From positions 25,593-89,592 of the forward strand of contig JANYBW010000053.1 of assembly GCA_025360585.1 (NCBI GenBank): a stretch of 64,000 bases of DNA. Direction: 5' to 3'. Both the position numbers and the translations under genes were made by a program. The notes under the pieces were generated by a model, which saw only the letters and a program-made list of their open reading frames with translations, searched no databases and was not told the origin of the DNA. The stretch comes from Actinomycetes bacterium. GTDB taxonomy: Bacteria > Actinomycetota > Acidimicrobiia > IMCC26256 > PALSA-610. Shown in pieces: positions 28,191-36,788 of this stretch. Position 1 is the first letter of the stretch, and every line of letters begins with the position of its first letter.

Positions 28191-28227
28191 GAGGGCAGGT
28201 TACGGTGCAGCCCTGAATCTGTTCGCA

Positions 28228-28279
28228 CCCCCCATTGCAACCAACCCCCCATTGCAGCCAACCCCCCTATTGCAACCAA
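28228..28279. repeat. Three tandem units of CCCCCCATTGCAACCAA
   Basis: Units at 28228-28244, 28245-28261 and 28262-28279 (17, 17, 18 bp) lie in the menB/maoC divergent spacer and end one base before the AAGGAG of the maoC-like gene, where they may fall within the promoter or leader. Confidence 0.85.
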
Positions 28280-28292
28280 CAAGGAGTTCACC

Positions 28293-28766
28293 ATGACTGC
28301 TGCCGAAGATGCACTCGCCGCCGGGACCGCTCGGATCGGTGTACCCGAAGGTTCGGGTGAGTGGTTTGAGATCGATCAGGATCGAGTGAACGCGTTCGCC
28401 GATGCGACGCTCGATCACCAGTTCATTCACATCGATCCCGAAGCTGCGAAGGCAACGCCGTTCGGTGGCACGATCGCGCACGGGTTTTTAACGTTGTCGT
28501 TGCTCGTGCATTTGTCCAAAACTATTCCGCAGGATCCGGCGCAGTTCAAAGGCGCAGTGATGGGCGTGAACTACGGGCTGGACAAAGTGCGGTTCATTAA
28601 TCCGGTTCGGGTCGGGTCGAAGGTGCGCGCCTCTAGCACCATCGCTGAGGTCACGCTCAAAGACGCCAGTACCGTCCAAACGAAAAAGACGCTGACGGTA
28701 GAAATCGAAGGCGTTGCGAAACCCGCGTTGATTGCGGAATGGATCACGCTGACGATGTACGGCTGA
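28293..28766 (+). CDS. MaoC-like hot-dog dehydratase
   Basis: A 157-residue hot-dog-fold enoyl-CoA hydratase-like protein. The catalytic region reads DHQFIHIDPEAAKATPFGGTIAHGFLTLSLL, with the Asp and His of the hydratase-2 motif. A strong AAGGAG sits 6 nt before ATG 28293; the frame is open upstream but runs antisense through menB. Likely role is hydration of an enoyl-CoA or related thioester in fatty acid or steroid-type catabolism. Confidence 0.9.
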   Translation: MTAAEDALAAGTARIGVPEGSGEWFEIDQDRVNAFADATLDHQFIHIDPEAAKATPFGGTIAHGFLTLSLLVHLSKTIPQDPAQFKGAVMGVNYGLDKVRFINPVRVGSKVRASSTIAEVTLKDASTVQTKKTLTVEIEGVAKPALIAEWITLTMYG

Positions 28767-28804
28767 TCATCGCGAAAGCACCACAAAACTTAAGCAACAA
28801 CGAA

Positions 28805-28832
28805 AACGGCCGCTCGAAGTTGAGCGGCCGTT
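28805..28832 (-). terminator. Intrinsic terminator of the secreted protein gene
   Basis: Perfect 11-bp stem AACGGCCGCTC / GAGCGGCCGTT with a 6-nt loop. On the minus strand it is followed by TTTTCGTTG, fitting rho-independent termination of the gene ending at 28866. A 12-bp palindrome GTTCGTACGAAC lies at 28837-28848. Confidence 0.75.
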
Positions 28833-28865
28833 CCGTGTTCGTACGAACGTTCGGGGGTGCGTTGG

Positions 28866-29462
28866 CTAGCCGAGGCTGGACAACGCAAAATTCGATGGTG
28901 CGATGAAGTTGATCGTCTTCAGTCCAAGCCCGAGGCAGCTCGTCGCGAGCTGGGTATAGGTCTGCTTGATGACGATGTGTGAGGCGGCAGTGTCACCTGC
29001 GAATGAGCCAGCAGTTGCGGAACCGGTCGTGTCGATCGTGATTGGGGGACCCTGGGTGCCGGTCCCGGTGGTAAGTGCGATCGTCGATGGTGCCAACTTC
29101 GGTGTGTACGGCTGCACGCGCCATTTCAGCGGGCCGGAACTCGATGTGATCGAGCCGAGCGCGCTTTCTAAAGCGAGGCAGTCGTTGGTGGGCAACGTAC
29201 CCTGCACCATCGTCGAGCCGCCCAAGATATTTGCGCCGTTGCCCGTACCGCTGCAGGTCTTTAAGCTGGTGCGGAGCGTGTAGGTGGGGGTTGCGCCGGT
29301 TCCTGGGTAGTGCAGTGGGGTCGAAAACGTTATTGAACCCGTCAGCGCGCAGCTCACGGTGCCGGACCCGTTGATCGGAGGCGTGACGGCGTGGGCGCCA
29401 GCGACGAACGTCATTGAGGCAACTGCAGTTACAAGGGTCGTAACGAGAAGAGTTCGTTTCAT
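28866..29462 (-). CDS. Small secreted protein of unknown function
   Basis: A 198-residue protein with a standard signal peptide (MKRTLLVTTLVTAVASMTFVAGAHA). The mature part is Thr/Ser/Gly-rich, beta-type, with five Cys in contexts such as VSCALTGSI, LKTCSGTG, TNDCLALES and TSCLGLGL, probably two disulfides. AGGA lies upstream of the ATG and a good terminator follows. I do not know a function; similar small secreted proteins are frequent in actinobacteria. Confidence 0.72.
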   Translation of the reverse strand: MKRTLLVTTLVTAVASMTFVAGAHAVTPPINGSGTVSCALTGSITFSTPLHYPGTGATPTYTLRTSLKTCSGTGNGANILGGSTMVQGTLPTNDCLALESALGSITSSSGPLKWRVQPYTPKLAPSTIALTTGTGTQGPPITIDTTGSATAGSFAGDTAASHIVIKQTYTQLATSCLGLGLKTINFIAPSNFALSSLG

Positions 29463-29559
29463 TGAGGTTCCTACCTAGGTGGATGGGTTCGCGAGCGTGC
29501 CAGAGCCTAACCGTGCATCGTTGAGATGTCCAGGATCTGGTAGATCGCGCAGCACGCCT

Positions 29560-29623
29560 GTTTTGGGTGCGAAGGGTTTGGGTGCGCAAGGTTTTGGGTG
29601 CGCAAGGTTTTGGGTGCAAAAAG
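29560..29623. repeat. About four tandem units of TTTTGGGTGCGCAAGG
   Basis: Imperfect 16-17-bp units within the 260-bp spacer 29463-29722, which otherwise holds no gene. A single TTTTGGGTGCG recurs at 45358-45368, just after another gene end. Confidence 0.75.
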
Positions 29624-29722
29624 GCGTCAATTCTGATGCTGGGACTCGGCCAAAACGGCGGATGTAGCGCGGACCGATCGCAGCGGGGCGGGGTCGGGGC
29701 GCGGTTGTTGACCGGGGTGGGT

Positions 29723-31435
29723 TTAACAGGGTGATGACGGCGTGGTTTTGAGGTCGTACATCAACGCGTCGGCGCCGCTGTAGATAAGCCGTGCCGACGT
29801 TGCCTGAAGGGGTTGATCAGGGCGGGTTGTGAAGTAGCGCACCCGGAATTTCGTGCAGAGTGAGCCGACGTTGCCCAATTTTGCTGCACGCGCGATCGGA
29901 GCATCCCTTTGTTCAACGCTGGTCGGGAGTCGCGAGATATAGCCAAACGTGATCGGGTGCTCATGCACTGTTTGGTAATAGAGCCGGTACGTTGCGCTGG
30001 TTGCCGCGCCGTCGAACACTGCGGCGCCATCATGGAGTTGTCGCAACCGAGAAACGTAGTTGGGGTATGCAACCGCGGTGGTCGGCATGGCGGCCGGCCA
30101 CATCTCGATTGCCAAAGCGCCGACGAAGAGTGCGATGACCACTTTTACGCGCGTACTTCGCCAATCGAATTTCGCCAACACGATGGCGACGAGTACTGAC
30201 GTCGCGAGCGTGACGATCACGATCGTGCGGTACGGGTTGCCTCCCAATTTAAGTGGGGGGATCAGGCGTTCGAGCGCGGCGTACGGCAGCGGGATTGCCG
30301 AATAGCTATGGCCGGCAATCAACAATCGAGGTCCGAGGCTCAACACCCAAAAGATCGCCGCGGTTGTCACCCAAAATAACGCGTCGCGATGTAATCGATT
30401 CCGACCCCGAGCGGCTAGCCAAAACGCGGCGAGCACCACAATTCCCAAGTACGCGCTGCTGCCAGACAACGGCGCCGGCACGTGTTGCCAATACCAGTTC
30501 GTAAGCCGTCCGAATCGCCAAAACCCACCGTCGACAAAGGTCGAAAACGCATCCGTGCTAAATACGCGCGCGTCGTGGAATCCGCCGAGCTTGTCGTGAC
30601 GGTTATACAGGAGCAACTGGACGGGAAGTGGAGCGCACAATAGGGCCGCCGTGGCCGCGAAGACAAGCAAGTACTTCGATGCGCGCAGCCGACGTTGTTT
30701 CGCAAGGTAGACGGCTACTAAAAGCGCGGTGCTTGCGCAATACAAGAAGTAGTAGTAGTCGCACCACAACACCAAAAACAGTGTGATCGCCGCACCGATC
30801 GCGTTGCGGCGGCTCGGCTGCTCGAGCAGGCGCCACCACAACATGACGAAGAGGGGAATCCATTCCAGTGAAACGAGCTGCATGAAGCCCATGGCGCTCG
30901 CGAAATGGTACGCCGAAAACGTAAACGCGAATCCACCGATGAGTGAAGCTCGATAATGGTGCGTGAACTCATGGCACAACCAGAACGCGGTTACGCCGCC
31001 GATGACGAACGAAAAGATCACCAGTAGGTTGTACGTCTGCGCGAGTGAAAACCATCGCAACAAGAAGATGCCAACGAAACCGTTGAATGGGTTCATTGTT
31101 TGGCCGAGCAATGTGGTGCCGTGCGGAAAGTGCAAAACGTTTGTATGCCACGGCGATTGATGCAGAACGGTCACCGCGTGGTTGACCCACCAAATATTCC
31201 AGACATTTTGCAGACCGTCGCCGTCGTTCGCGAAAAATCGCGAACTGAAGTGCGGCATCCAGGGCCAGGTAAAGGCTGTAAAGGCCGTGAGATATAGCAA
31301 CGACGGCCAGGCAAACCATTTCGCGGCACTCGCGCTCGCTCGACGAATCCGCCGGTACGCGACGGTGCGAAACACCCTTCGAGTAATCCGGTGGGTGGCG
31401 CGCTTCGCGCCACCCACGAATTGTGGCTGCTGCAT
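29723..31435 (-). CDS. GT-C-like polytopic membrane protein
   Basis: A 570-residue protein with about eleven helices and a soluble C-terminal part. An acidic motif in the first outer loop (FFANDGDGLQNVWNIWW) and an N-terminal hydrophobic helix resemble GT-C membrane glycosyltransferases that use lipid-linked sugars. The exact family is not recognised. Its ATG shares one base with the TAA of the SPFH gene (TAATG), so translation is probably coupled. A 12-bp hairpin covers nucleotides 19-45 of the reading frame, leaving open that a later GTG is the true start. Confidence 0.75.
   Translation of the reverse strand: MQQPQFVGGAKRATHRITRRVFRTVAYRRIRRASASAAKWFAWPSLLYLTAFTAFTWPWMPHFSSRFFANDGDGLQNVWNIWWVNHAVTVLHQSPWHTNVLHFPHGTTLLGQTMNPFNGFVGIFLLRWFSLAQTYNLLVIFSFVIGGVTAFWLCHEFTHHYRASLIGGFAFTFSAYHFASAMGFMQLVSLEWIPLFVMLWWRLLEQPSRRNAIGAAITLFLVLWCDYYYFLYCASTALLVAVYLAKQRRLRASKYLLVFAATAALLCAPLPVQLLLYNRHDKLGGFHDARVFSTDAFSTFVDGGFWRFGRLTNWYWQHVPAPLSGSSAYLGIVVLAAFWLAARGRNRLHRDALFWVTTAAIFWVLSLGPRLLIAGHSYSAIPLPYAALERLIPPLKLGGNPYRTIVIVTLATSVLVAIVLAKFDWRSTRVKVVIALFVGALAIEMWPAAMPTTAVAYPNYVSRLRQLHDGAAVFDGAATSATYRLYYQTVHEHPITFGYISRLPTSVEQRDAPIARAAKLGNVGSLCTKFRVRYFTTRPDQPLQATSARLIYSGADALMYDLKTTPSSPC
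31391..31417 (-). other. Strong hairpin at the start of the GT-C-like gene
   Basis: GTGGGTGGCGCG and CGCGCCACCCAC form a perfect 12-bp stem with a 3-nt loop. There is no T-run after it on the minus strand. It could attenuate translation or readthrough from the SPFH gene. Confidence 0.55.
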
Positions 31436-32421
31436 TACTTCACGTTGAGCAATGGGGTCAGTTTCGAATCGAATGGAATCACGATGGTGCTATTCGATTT
31501 CGATTCCGCGATCTTTTGCAGTGTCTGAATGTAGATGTATTGGAGGTACTGCGGTGTGAGCTGCGTCTGATCGCAATGATCCTTTTGGTTTGGGATCACG
31601 ACCTGTTTGCCATCCACAACATCAACGTGCGCGCCACAGGCAACGATTTGTTGGGCATCGGCCGTTGCCTTGGCGATCGTGCGTTGGATATCCGCATTCA
31701 CGCCGGCCTGTTGGAGCTGCACCTGGAGGTTCAACAGCTCTTGGGTTGATTTGATCTTCGCGTTGATGGAATCGATAATTCCCTGCGGCAACACAATCTT
31801 TCGAACCTTGACCGACTCAACGGTGAGCCCGTATTTCTCGAACTCTCGTTCGAGCCGCCGCAGGACCTCGGCTTCGAACGCCGACCGCTTGTTGGACGCG
31901 AGCTCAGTTGCGTTGAAACCTGTGGCGACATCGCCGATGACATTGCGAATCGTCGGACGGATCACTTTTTCTTCGTAATCAGTACCGGTTTTGCTGATGA
32001 TTCCTTTGCCAGCCGAGCGAGGTAGGTGATACAAGACGGTTGAATCGATCGACACGTCGGCGTTGTCGAGCGTGTGAGCGACGACCGCGTCGTTGCCTTG
32101 ATGTTGGCCTTCCGTTGCGTTGCTGTCCATGGTGTAGTTGGCCGTCTTGGTGGACAACAAGCGAACGTCGGTCCACGGTGCGACGAAGTGGATGCCAGGG
32201 TCGAGCGCTTCGCCCGCGGTCCCGAAGGTAACCGGCACACCGACTTCACCGGCACTTACTGTGGTGAGCGATGCCGTTACCAACACGAATATGCCGAGCA
32301 GCAATGGCACAAACGCGAATTTTCGAATAGGGACGGCCTTGTGTTCGATGGTGATTTTGCCGACCGAGAGCGCGACTAGCGCTAGCAGCCACAACACAGC
32401 AACAATGACGACCGTACCCAT
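31435..32421 (-). CDS. SPFH/Band-7 (prohibitin-like) membrane protein
   Basis: A 328-residue protein. Two hydrophobic N-terminal segments (residues 3-20 and 36-56) anchor it; an SPFH domain follows (EVGVPVTFGTAGEALDPGIHFVAPW to VRKIVLPQGI), then a coiled-coil helix (STQELLNLQVQLQQAGVNADIQRTIAKATADAQ). Such proteins scaffold membrane microdomains and hold proteases or surface enzymes. The insertion of two Cys (VACGAHVDV, KDHCDQ) after the coiled coil is unusual. It is the upstream partner of the GT-C-like gene. Confidence 0.88.
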   Translation of the reverse strand: MGTVVIVAVLWLLALVALSVGKITIEHKAVPIRKFAFVPLLLGIFVLVTASLTTVSAGEVGVPVTFGTAGEALDPGIHFVAPWTDVRLLSTKTANYTMDSNATEGQHQGNDAVVAHTLDNADVSIDSTVLYHLPRSAGKGIISKTGTDYEEKVIRPTIRNVIGDVATGFNATELASNKRSAFEAEVLRRLEREFEKYGLTVESVKVRKIVLPQGIIDSINAKIKSTQELLNLQVQLQQAGVNADIQRTIAKATADAQQIVACGAHVDVVDGKQVVIPNQKDHCDQTQLTPQYLQYIYIQTLQKIAESKSNSTIVIPFDSKLTPLLNVK

Positions 32422-32901
32422 AGCAACCTCGATTGTTCACCAGCGGCGAATCTCACTGCCGGGAATGTTCGTTCGCTGTAGCGAATGAACGAATCAATCG
32501 AGGGTACCTACGCGGCACCACCATTTCGGTGATAGGCGCCGCGCGCGATAACACGCATCACGCCGCGCCGCAGTCCACATCGTTGCCGCCACATGGTTGC
32601 CGCCACATCGTTGCAAGTTCGCATTGTGCGCTGACGTCTGTGAGCGATCTGAGGTTTGTTGACTACAGGGGGGCCAAAGTTCGGCTGGCAATGGTGAGGC
32701 TGTTACATGGCGATATTGTGTTCAGTCAGCTACTACCTGGGCAGGCGTACCCGGAATTATGACGGCTGAACACCCGCTCGCGATCATCGAAGCCCTCCGC
32801 TCATGAGGGCGGGATTGGCCAACGGGCGCGGCCGTGTGCATGAGTCGATCACAACCCGCGCTATATGACACCCGGAAGCATTCCGCTACTTTTGCGGGTA
32901 G
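32422..32901. other. 480-bp gene-free spacer
   Basis: Divergent spacer between the SPFH and GT2 genes. It contains two perfect-but-one 14-bp units GTTGCCGCCACAT(G/C) at 32582-32609 and a 6-bp stem GCCCTC/GAGGGC at 32792-32810. Short open frames here have no start signal or family resemblance. No RNA gene is recognised. Confidence 0.6.
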
Positions 32902-33798
32902 ATGGAACGAACTTTTGAATGGACACCCGGACTCTGTACGGTTGTGATCCCGGCCTACAACACCCAATCTTGGGTCGCGTCGACGATCGAGTCGGCATTG
33001 GCACAGGACTATGAACCGATTGAAATCGTCGTGGTCGACGACGGATCGACCGACGAAACCGTCGAGGTACTGCAACAATTTGGCGATCGAATCGTGCTCA
33101 TCCGCCAGGCGAATGCCGGGCCTGCGCGAGCCCGCAACGTAGGAGCCCGGCGTAGCCAAGGTGAATTCATTGCGTTTTTGGATTCTGACGACTTGTGGCA
33201 ACCGTCGCGGTTGCGGGTCTGCATCGACCGGTTGCAGACGACCGACGCGGATGCAGTCACGACAGACGCTTGGATCATCGAACAAGACACGTTGTCGAAT
33301 CGAAGGTATTACGACACCCTGGAGTTTCCCGTAGGCCGCGCACAATTGGCGGCGATGGTGCGACGCAATTTTGTGTTTTCGTCGGTAGTCACTCGCCGTA
33401 ATGTTTTCGAGGCGGTCGATGGATTTCGTGAAGTTCGTTCGCTCAGTGGATCTGAGGACTACGACCTTTGGTTGCGAGTGATGCTCGCGGGGTATTCATT
33501 CGGGCTGGTCCCCGAGCCGCTCGCGCAGTACCGGGTGCGGTCGGATAATTTCACCTCCAACGTTGCCAAGCAATGGGCGACCCACTTGCTCGTGCTGGAA
33601 TCGTCTCTCGGGGAGCTGCGTCAGCGCAACGTGCATGCCGAGCCAAACGTCTATTTCGAAATCGCGCAAAACGCGTTTTCGCAGCGGCGGTTCGCGGACG
33701 GATTGAGATCGTTGGCGATGGGAGCGCGGCACCCCGCGCTTACTTTTAGCCAGCGTTTTCGATCCGTCGCGTCAACGTTGAAGCGCGGCGCGACCTAA
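32902..33798 (+). CDS. Family 2 glycosyltransferase
   Basis: A 298-residue GT-A fold enzyme. Visible are TVVIPAYNTQSWVASTIESALAQ, the nucleotide-binding VVVDDGSTDET, the DxD-type motif FLDSDDLW and the catalytic-base region GSEDYDLWLR. It should transfer a sugar from a nucleotide donor during surface polysaccharide or glycolipid synthesis. It has no membrane helix. It borders the tRNA-Leu element. Confidence 0.92.
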   Translation: MERTFEWTPGLCTVVIPAYNTQSWVASTIESALAQDYEPIEIVVVDDGSTDETVEVLQQFGDRIVLIRQANAGPARARNVGARRSQGEFIAFLDSDDLWQPSRLRVCIDRLQTTDADAVTTDAWIIEQDTLSNRRYYDTLEFPVGRAQLAAMVRRNFVFSSVVTRRNVFEAVDGFREVRSLSGSEDYDLWLRVMLAGYSFGLVPEPLAQYRVRSDNFTSNVAKQWATHLLVLESSLGELRQRNVHAEPNVYFEIAQNAFSQRRFADGLRSLAMGARHPALTFSQRFRSVASTLKRGAT

Positions 33799-33872
33799 GC
33801 CCGCGCGGGCGACGGAGGAATCGTTGGTGCGGAGTGCTCATAGCAGTACACCGAGCCGAAGCGATTCAAAAC

Positions 33873-33926
33873 GTGCGAGCGGGGGGACTTGAACCCCCAC
33901 GTCCTTTCGGACACTGGATCCTAAGT
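33873..33926 (-). repeat. Distal attachment-site repeat (tRNA-Leu 3' fragment)
   Basis: 54 bp identical to the 3' part of the tRNA-Leu gene, from the anticodon loop to one base past the discriminator. After 33926 the sequence diverges from tRNA, so this is a fragment and not a second tRNA. The next 169 bp (33927-34095) show no gene. Confidence 0.9.
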
Positions 33927-34095
33927 TGGCTTGAGCCGGTGTGCCGGTCAACGCTCACAAAGAAACTCGCGACGCTTGGATACCCGTAGATCGAACGACC
34001 CTGCAGGATGGCGATGTCGCGCCTCATCGTGCATTCTCTCGACAGTCGCACGATCCCGATGCGAAGCCGTTGCTGTGCGTATCGGCGGGTTGGAA

Positions 34096-34920
34096 TTAAT
34101 CGAGCGAGTCTGGGTCGAATACTTCTCGCACGGCCAGCCCGAGTGTCGAGGCGATCGCGTCTAGGAACTTTGTTGTGGTGAGAAACCATTCGCGGCCGAC
34201 TGTGCGGCCTTCTCGGCGCAAATGATCTGCTGCTTCGAGGAGCTGGTGAAATTGTTGCTCGATCTTCTGGCTGTCTGCGCCGTCGGCAGGATACACCCGT
34301 AACAAAATTGGGTCTTCGGGAAGGACCGTCTCGCGTCTCTGTGCGTTGAACCGTTGGATGACGGAACTACCGCTGTGTCCGACTTTGAGCAGTGTGTGAC
34401 GCAGCTCGGGGTCGTATGGGTACCTGATGTAGTGCGGCAGTGTGTAGACGTAGATGCCCGGCTCAGCGTGATCTTCGGCAGCCTTCGTCGCGGTGAGCGC
34501 TTGCTTCTCCTCGGCAGCTTGTGCATCGGGGTCCGCGACCCGAGATTCCAGAATCAACAGTCTTTCTTGGAGCACCTGTTGTGTTCGGGCTGAGAAACCG
34601 CCCGTCTTGATTATTTTGCGGAACCTCGCTGCATTTTGCGAGGCAACGCTAGGTGCGGTCGGTAGGTCTCCGTTGAGCAGTGCCCTGATGGTTCGTTTGT
34701 AGTTCCACACGAAGTTGGGCTTGTCATTTCCGCGTTGGACCCGTATCTGTTCGTCGCTTAGCCCGGAATTCAGACCTCGATAGACCTCGCCCAGAAGCGT
34801 GTCGTCAGCTTCGAGAAAACACTCGATCTCGGCTCGTACGACAGCTTCTTCGTCGTTGGCGGCGTCGTTGCTGCTCGGATTCAGTTCTGAACTTGGTTCC
34901 ACGCATAGATGGTGGACCAT
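34096..34920 (-). CDS. GIY-YIG-fold (T5orf172/MUG113-like) protein
   Basis: A 274-residue element-borne protein. Residues 1-150 are mostly helical and acidic (EEAVVRAEIECFLEADDTLLGEVYRG), with a short basic part. Residues 152-260 look like a GIY-YIG superfamily domain: GIYVYTLPHYIRYP, LLKVGHSGSSVIQRFNAQRR (K-G and Arg), then IEQQFHQLLEAADHLRREGRTVGREWF, including the metal-binding Glu. Family members are nicking or cleaving nucleases or DNA-binding relics. The insertion after the YIG-like strand is typical of the MUG113/T5orf172 branch. DNA cleavage is inference. Confidence 0.7.
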   Translation of the reverse strand: MVHHLCVEPSSELNPSSNDAANDEEAVVRAEIECFLEADDTLLGEVYRGLNSGLSDEQIRVQRGNDKPNFVWNYKRTIRALLNGDLPTAPSVASQNAARFRKIIKTGGFSARTQQVLQERLLILESRVADPDAQAAEEKQALTATKAAEDHAEPGIYVYTLPHYIRYPYDPELRHTLLKVGHSGSSVIQRFNAQRRETVLPEDPILLRVYPADGADSQKIEQQFHQLLEAADHLRREGRTVGREWFLTTTKFLDAIASTLGLAVREVFDPDSLD

Positions 34921-34968
34921 TCCCTGTCAGCTCGGCAAGTCGCGTGATCGCAGTCGTTGCGATCAGGC

Positions 34969-35253
34969 TCAGCCGTACTGCCATCGGCGGCATTCATGGC
35001 AAAATCCTCCGCGATTGTTGGCAAGTAACCACTTCACATCGCGACCGATCGTGCTTTGCGAAACTCCCAGCCGACGGGCGACCTTCGCTTGCGTTCCGTG
35101 CTCATCCACGTCGTACCCCAACATCATCTCAGCCACTTCAAAGCGGCGCAGGTTGGCTTGCAACTGACGCACCGAGTTGTAAAGACGACGACCACCTGCG
35201 CGGCGGGCGACCTCATCGGCATTAGTTGGGTGTGACCACGAAACCTTGTTCAC
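34969..35253 (-). CDS. Small helix-turn-helix protein
   Basis: A 94-residue protein with a clear HTH at about 53-75 (GTQAKVARRLGVSQSTIGRDVKWLL). The tail FCHECRRWQYG supplies only one Cys pair. GTG 35253 is a weak start. It lies 48 bp upstream of the GIY-YIG gene on the same strand, so it may regulate or partner it. The 208 bp between it and the fibronectin gene contain short open frames on the plus strand that I cannot support. Confidence 0.6.
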   Translation of the reverse strand: MNKVSWSHPTNADEVARRAGGRRLYNSVRQLQANLRRFEVAEMMLGYDVDEHGTQAKVARRLGVSQSTIGRDVKWLLANNRGGFCHECRRWQYG

Positions 35254-35461
35254 TTATGTGGTGCTTTTCGTTGCACGCTTATTCAAGATCATGGACGAAT
35301 TGTGGCACTTGGCCGCGTCTCGTGGTTGTTCTTATCTGCCGCAGTCAAGTTGGAAGTCGACACGTTGCCGTCAATGCGGATTCGCAGGGGACTTTGTCGT
35401 GCGCGCTCAAAGCCTTTGCAGGACTCCGACCGCGAGTACGAGCAAGGAGGCCGCGGTGGCT

Positions 35462-36685
35462 TCAGCGGCCACCTAATGCCAACAGGTAGTCAACGATGGC
35501 GACTGAGAAGCGAGTCGCGTCAACATTGGTCAGTACGAACTTGTTCTTGACAGAGTCAAGCACGGTGAATTCGGCGGGTTGCCAAGTGTCGACGTAGATC
35601 ACTGCCGCACCGGGGGCGGGGAGTGTCTGCGGCGCTGGTGTCGAAGGCCCAAAGCCCAGCAGGTAGGCAATGACGTAGACGGCGAGCTTCTGCACTCCCG
35701 CAGCAGGGGCGTTAAAAAAAGGTGCCATTTGGTTGAGTCGTGCAGATTCCGAAGCGGTCCATGATACGGAAACGGTGATGGCACTCTCGGTAGGAATCAC
35801 GCTGTTCGAGGGTGCTGATGTCGTGCCGCCAACTGTGTTGAACGCTGTCACGGTAAACAGATAGGAAACCCCTGCCTTTAGCCCCGTCACAGTGATTGGT
35901 GACAAGGCTCCAGTGATCGTGGGTCCTCCCAACAAGCTCTTAGCTGACACCTCGTAGCTGCTGATTGGCGAGCCGCCCGGATCCGCTGGTGGAGTGAATG
36001 AGATCAGGGCAGATGTCGGCCCGGCGGTCGCTACGACGTTGGTCGGCATGCCAGGGCTTCTGAGCGACGCGATATTTGAGGGGAGCGAAGGGGGGCTGGT
36101 CCCGGTGGCGTTGGTTGCGGTCACGGTGAACTGGTATGAGGCTCCAAGCGTGAGGCCAGGGACTGTCACAGGTGAAGTCGTTCCGATTGCGACGATTCCA
36201 CCGGGTGACAAGCTCACCGTGTACTGCGTGATGGCCCCGCCTCCGGTCGATGAAGGTGGATCGAATGCCACAGACGCTGTTCCGTTTCCGGGTGTCGCGG
36301 TGACGTTCGTCGGTGGGGAGGGAATATCGGGTGGCCCGATATATGTAAAGGTTGCGTTTCCCGGGTTCTCTGTGAATGAGTAGTCGGAATGGACCGCGCC
36401 TGTTCCTCTCCCAGTTGCACCCCCCGTGTAAGTCACAATCGAAGAGCAATCCGGAGCGACGACGGCCGTGTCGTAGATGACCAAACCGGCATAGTTGACC
36501 GTGAGGGTGTAGCCGGACTGAAAGGAAGCCGTGACAGTGCCCGACAACGTTTGCAGGTTGCCCATGTAAGGGCCTAGGTGCAGAGTGTACGGGCAAGCAG
36601 TTTGAGCGGCCGATCGCGCCTGTGCGGTCCCTAGCGTCGCGCTGATGACCAGCAATACGACGAGCAGTGCATTGGCGCGTCTCAT
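35462..36685 (-). CDS. Secreted protein with two fibronectin type III domains
   Basis: A 407-residue exported protein. Signal peptide at 1-23 (ANALLVVLLVISATLGTAQA), then a domain with two Cys (QTACPYTL, APDCSSIV), two FN3 domains (IPSPPTNVTATPGNGTASVAF and SPGMPTNVVATAGPTSALISF), and a C-terminal part ending RFSVAIVDYLLALG. GAGGA lies 7 nt before the ATG. It is an unexpected cargo for a tiny integrated element. Confidence 0.82.
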   Translation of the reverse strand: MRRANALLVVLLVISATLGTAQARSAAQTACPYTLHLGPYMGNLQTLSGTVTASFQSGYTLTVNYAGLVIYDTAVVAPDCSSIVTYTGGATGRGTGAVHSDYSFTENPGNATFTYIGPPDIPSPPTNVTATPGNGTASVAFDPPSSTGGGAITQYTVSLSPGGIVAIGTTSPVTVPGLTLGASYQFTVTATNATGTSPPSLPSNIASLRSPGMPTNVVATAGPTSALISFTPPADPGGSPISSYEVSAKSLLGGPTITGALSPITVTGLKAGVSYLFTVTAFNTVGGTTSAPSNSVIPTESAITVSVSWTASESARLNQMAPFFNAPAAGVQKLAVYVIAYLLGFGPSTPAPQTLPAPGAAVIYVDTWQPAEFTVLDSVKNKFVLTNVDATRFSVAIVDYLLALGGR

Positions 36686-36788
36686 AGTCGAATCCTCGTA
36701 TTTGTGGAGCCCTGAAGATGTTCACAATGCCATGCAGCGGATCTTCGACGCCGACTTGATCAATTTATTACGACTGTAAAGGCGGCGC

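Noticed and set aside
33873..33960. Second tRNA-Leu gene
   Set aside because: Only the 3' 54 bp match tRNA; the 5' half is absent, so it is an attachment-site fragment.
35226..35489. Short plus-strand frames in the tRNA-Leu element
   Set aside because: No start signal, no recognisable domain, and they overlap the ends of two better-supported minus-strand genes.
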